Positions 5,029 to 5,136 of a stretch of 5,136 bases of DNA are shown piece after piece. Below the pieces are notes generated by a model that saw nothing but the letters and a program-made list of their open reading frames with translations, had not been told where the DNA came from and searched no databases. Within the stretch, counting starts at the first letter, position 1; every line of letters starts with the position of its first letter. Source of the stretch: an uncultured Clostridia bacterium (GTDB taxonomy: Bacteria; Bacillota; Clostridia; Christensenellales; Aristaeellaceae); the NCBI GenBank assembly GCA_934621505.1, contig CAKTUU010000059.1, forward strand, positions 1 through 5,136. Reading direction: 5' to 3'. Position numbers and translations under genes: made by a program.

Positions 5029-5136
5029 TCAAACATATTGGACAATGAACTCGATGGGCGAAAGCCAATGGAGGGGCCTCATAGGTAAGTTGTTGGAACG
5101 GGAATGATGAACGGCGAGCTGCTTTGCAAAGTCATC
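5029..5136 (-). CDS. C-terminal end of a probable integrase-core (DDE) transposase, cut by the window edge
   Basis: On the minus strand a frame enters from the right edge and runs 35 codons to a TGA at 5031-5029. Its residues include NNLPMRPLHWLSPIEF, which looks like the C-terminal segment of integrase-core transposases (IS3/IS481-like rve_3 region), where a Tyr/Ser-Asn stretch is followed by a Pro-rich 'RPLxWxSPxE' motif. The catalytic DDE residues would lie outside the window, so intactness cannot be judged. The stop is only 12 bases from the dehydrogenase stop, tail-to-tail. The stretch is visibly less GC-rich than the neighbouring genes, which fits a mobile element. Assignment rests on a short motif and is from memory. 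Confidence 0.5.
   Translation of the reverse strand, partial: DDFAKQLAVHHSRSNNLPMRPLHWLSPIEFIVQYV

Noticed and set aside
5045..5107. 20-codon plus-strand frame MNSMGESQWRGLIGKLLERE
   Set aside because: No clear ribosome binding site, and it is antisense to the transposase-like frame.
5104..5136. Plus-strand ATGATG frame at the right edge that could be the start of another gene
   Set aside because: Only eleven codons with a poor Shine-Dalgarno; the minus-strand transposase-like frame explains the same bases better.
1..5136. CRISPR arrays, tRNA or rRNA genes, riboswitches
   Set aside because: No regularly spaced repeats, no cloverleaf or rRNA-like stretches and no recognisable riboswitch core were seen on either strand.

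Overview
The window suggests a GC-rich, gut-type Firmicute, probably an uncultured Clostridia/Oscillospiraceae relative. The reasons are the strong purine-rich Shine-Dalgarno sequences, genes of high GC separated by AT-rich spacers, short-loop GC hairpin repeats of the kind common in such genomes, and clostridial-looking protein sequences. This placement is inferred; there is no rRNA or other phylogenetic marker in the window.

Layout. Positions 1-98 are non-coding and hold three perfect inverted repeats; two of them precede a T6 run and look like a terminator for plus-strand transcription entering from the left. Positions 99-1526 (minus) encode an alpha-D-phosphohexomutase (phosphoglucomutase/phosphomannomutase family). 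After a 43-nt gap, 1570-3963 (minus) encode a 797-residue GH94 phosphorylase that resembles N,N'-diacetylchitobiose phosphorylase more than cellobiose phosphorylase. The two minus-strand genes read as one operon, phosphorylase first. Positions 3964-4311 are a divergent intergenic region with candidate operator repeats, a weak terminator-like hairpin, a short GC hairpin and a near-consensus sigma-A promoter. Positions 4312-5016 (plus) encode a short-chain dehydrogenase of the YmfI type (EF-P 5-aminopentanone reductase). The right edge, 5029-5136 (minus), carries the C-terminal end of what looks like an integrase-core transposase, lying tail-to-tail with the dehydrogenase.

How the genes work together. 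The phosphorylase would split an imported beta-linked disaccharide (most likely chitobiose) with phosphate into a sugar-1-phosphate and a free sugar, saving one ATP. The mutase next to it would turn the 1-phosphate into the 6-phosphate for catabolism. The dehydrogenase is divergently transcribed and probably unrelated in function. The most interesting points are the phosphorylase-mutase pairing, the promoter hidden inside the apparent N-terminal extension of the dehydrogenase, the loss of the usual catalytic-tetrad Asn in that enzyme, and the transposase remnant beside it. I did not find a clearly novel multi-gene system here.
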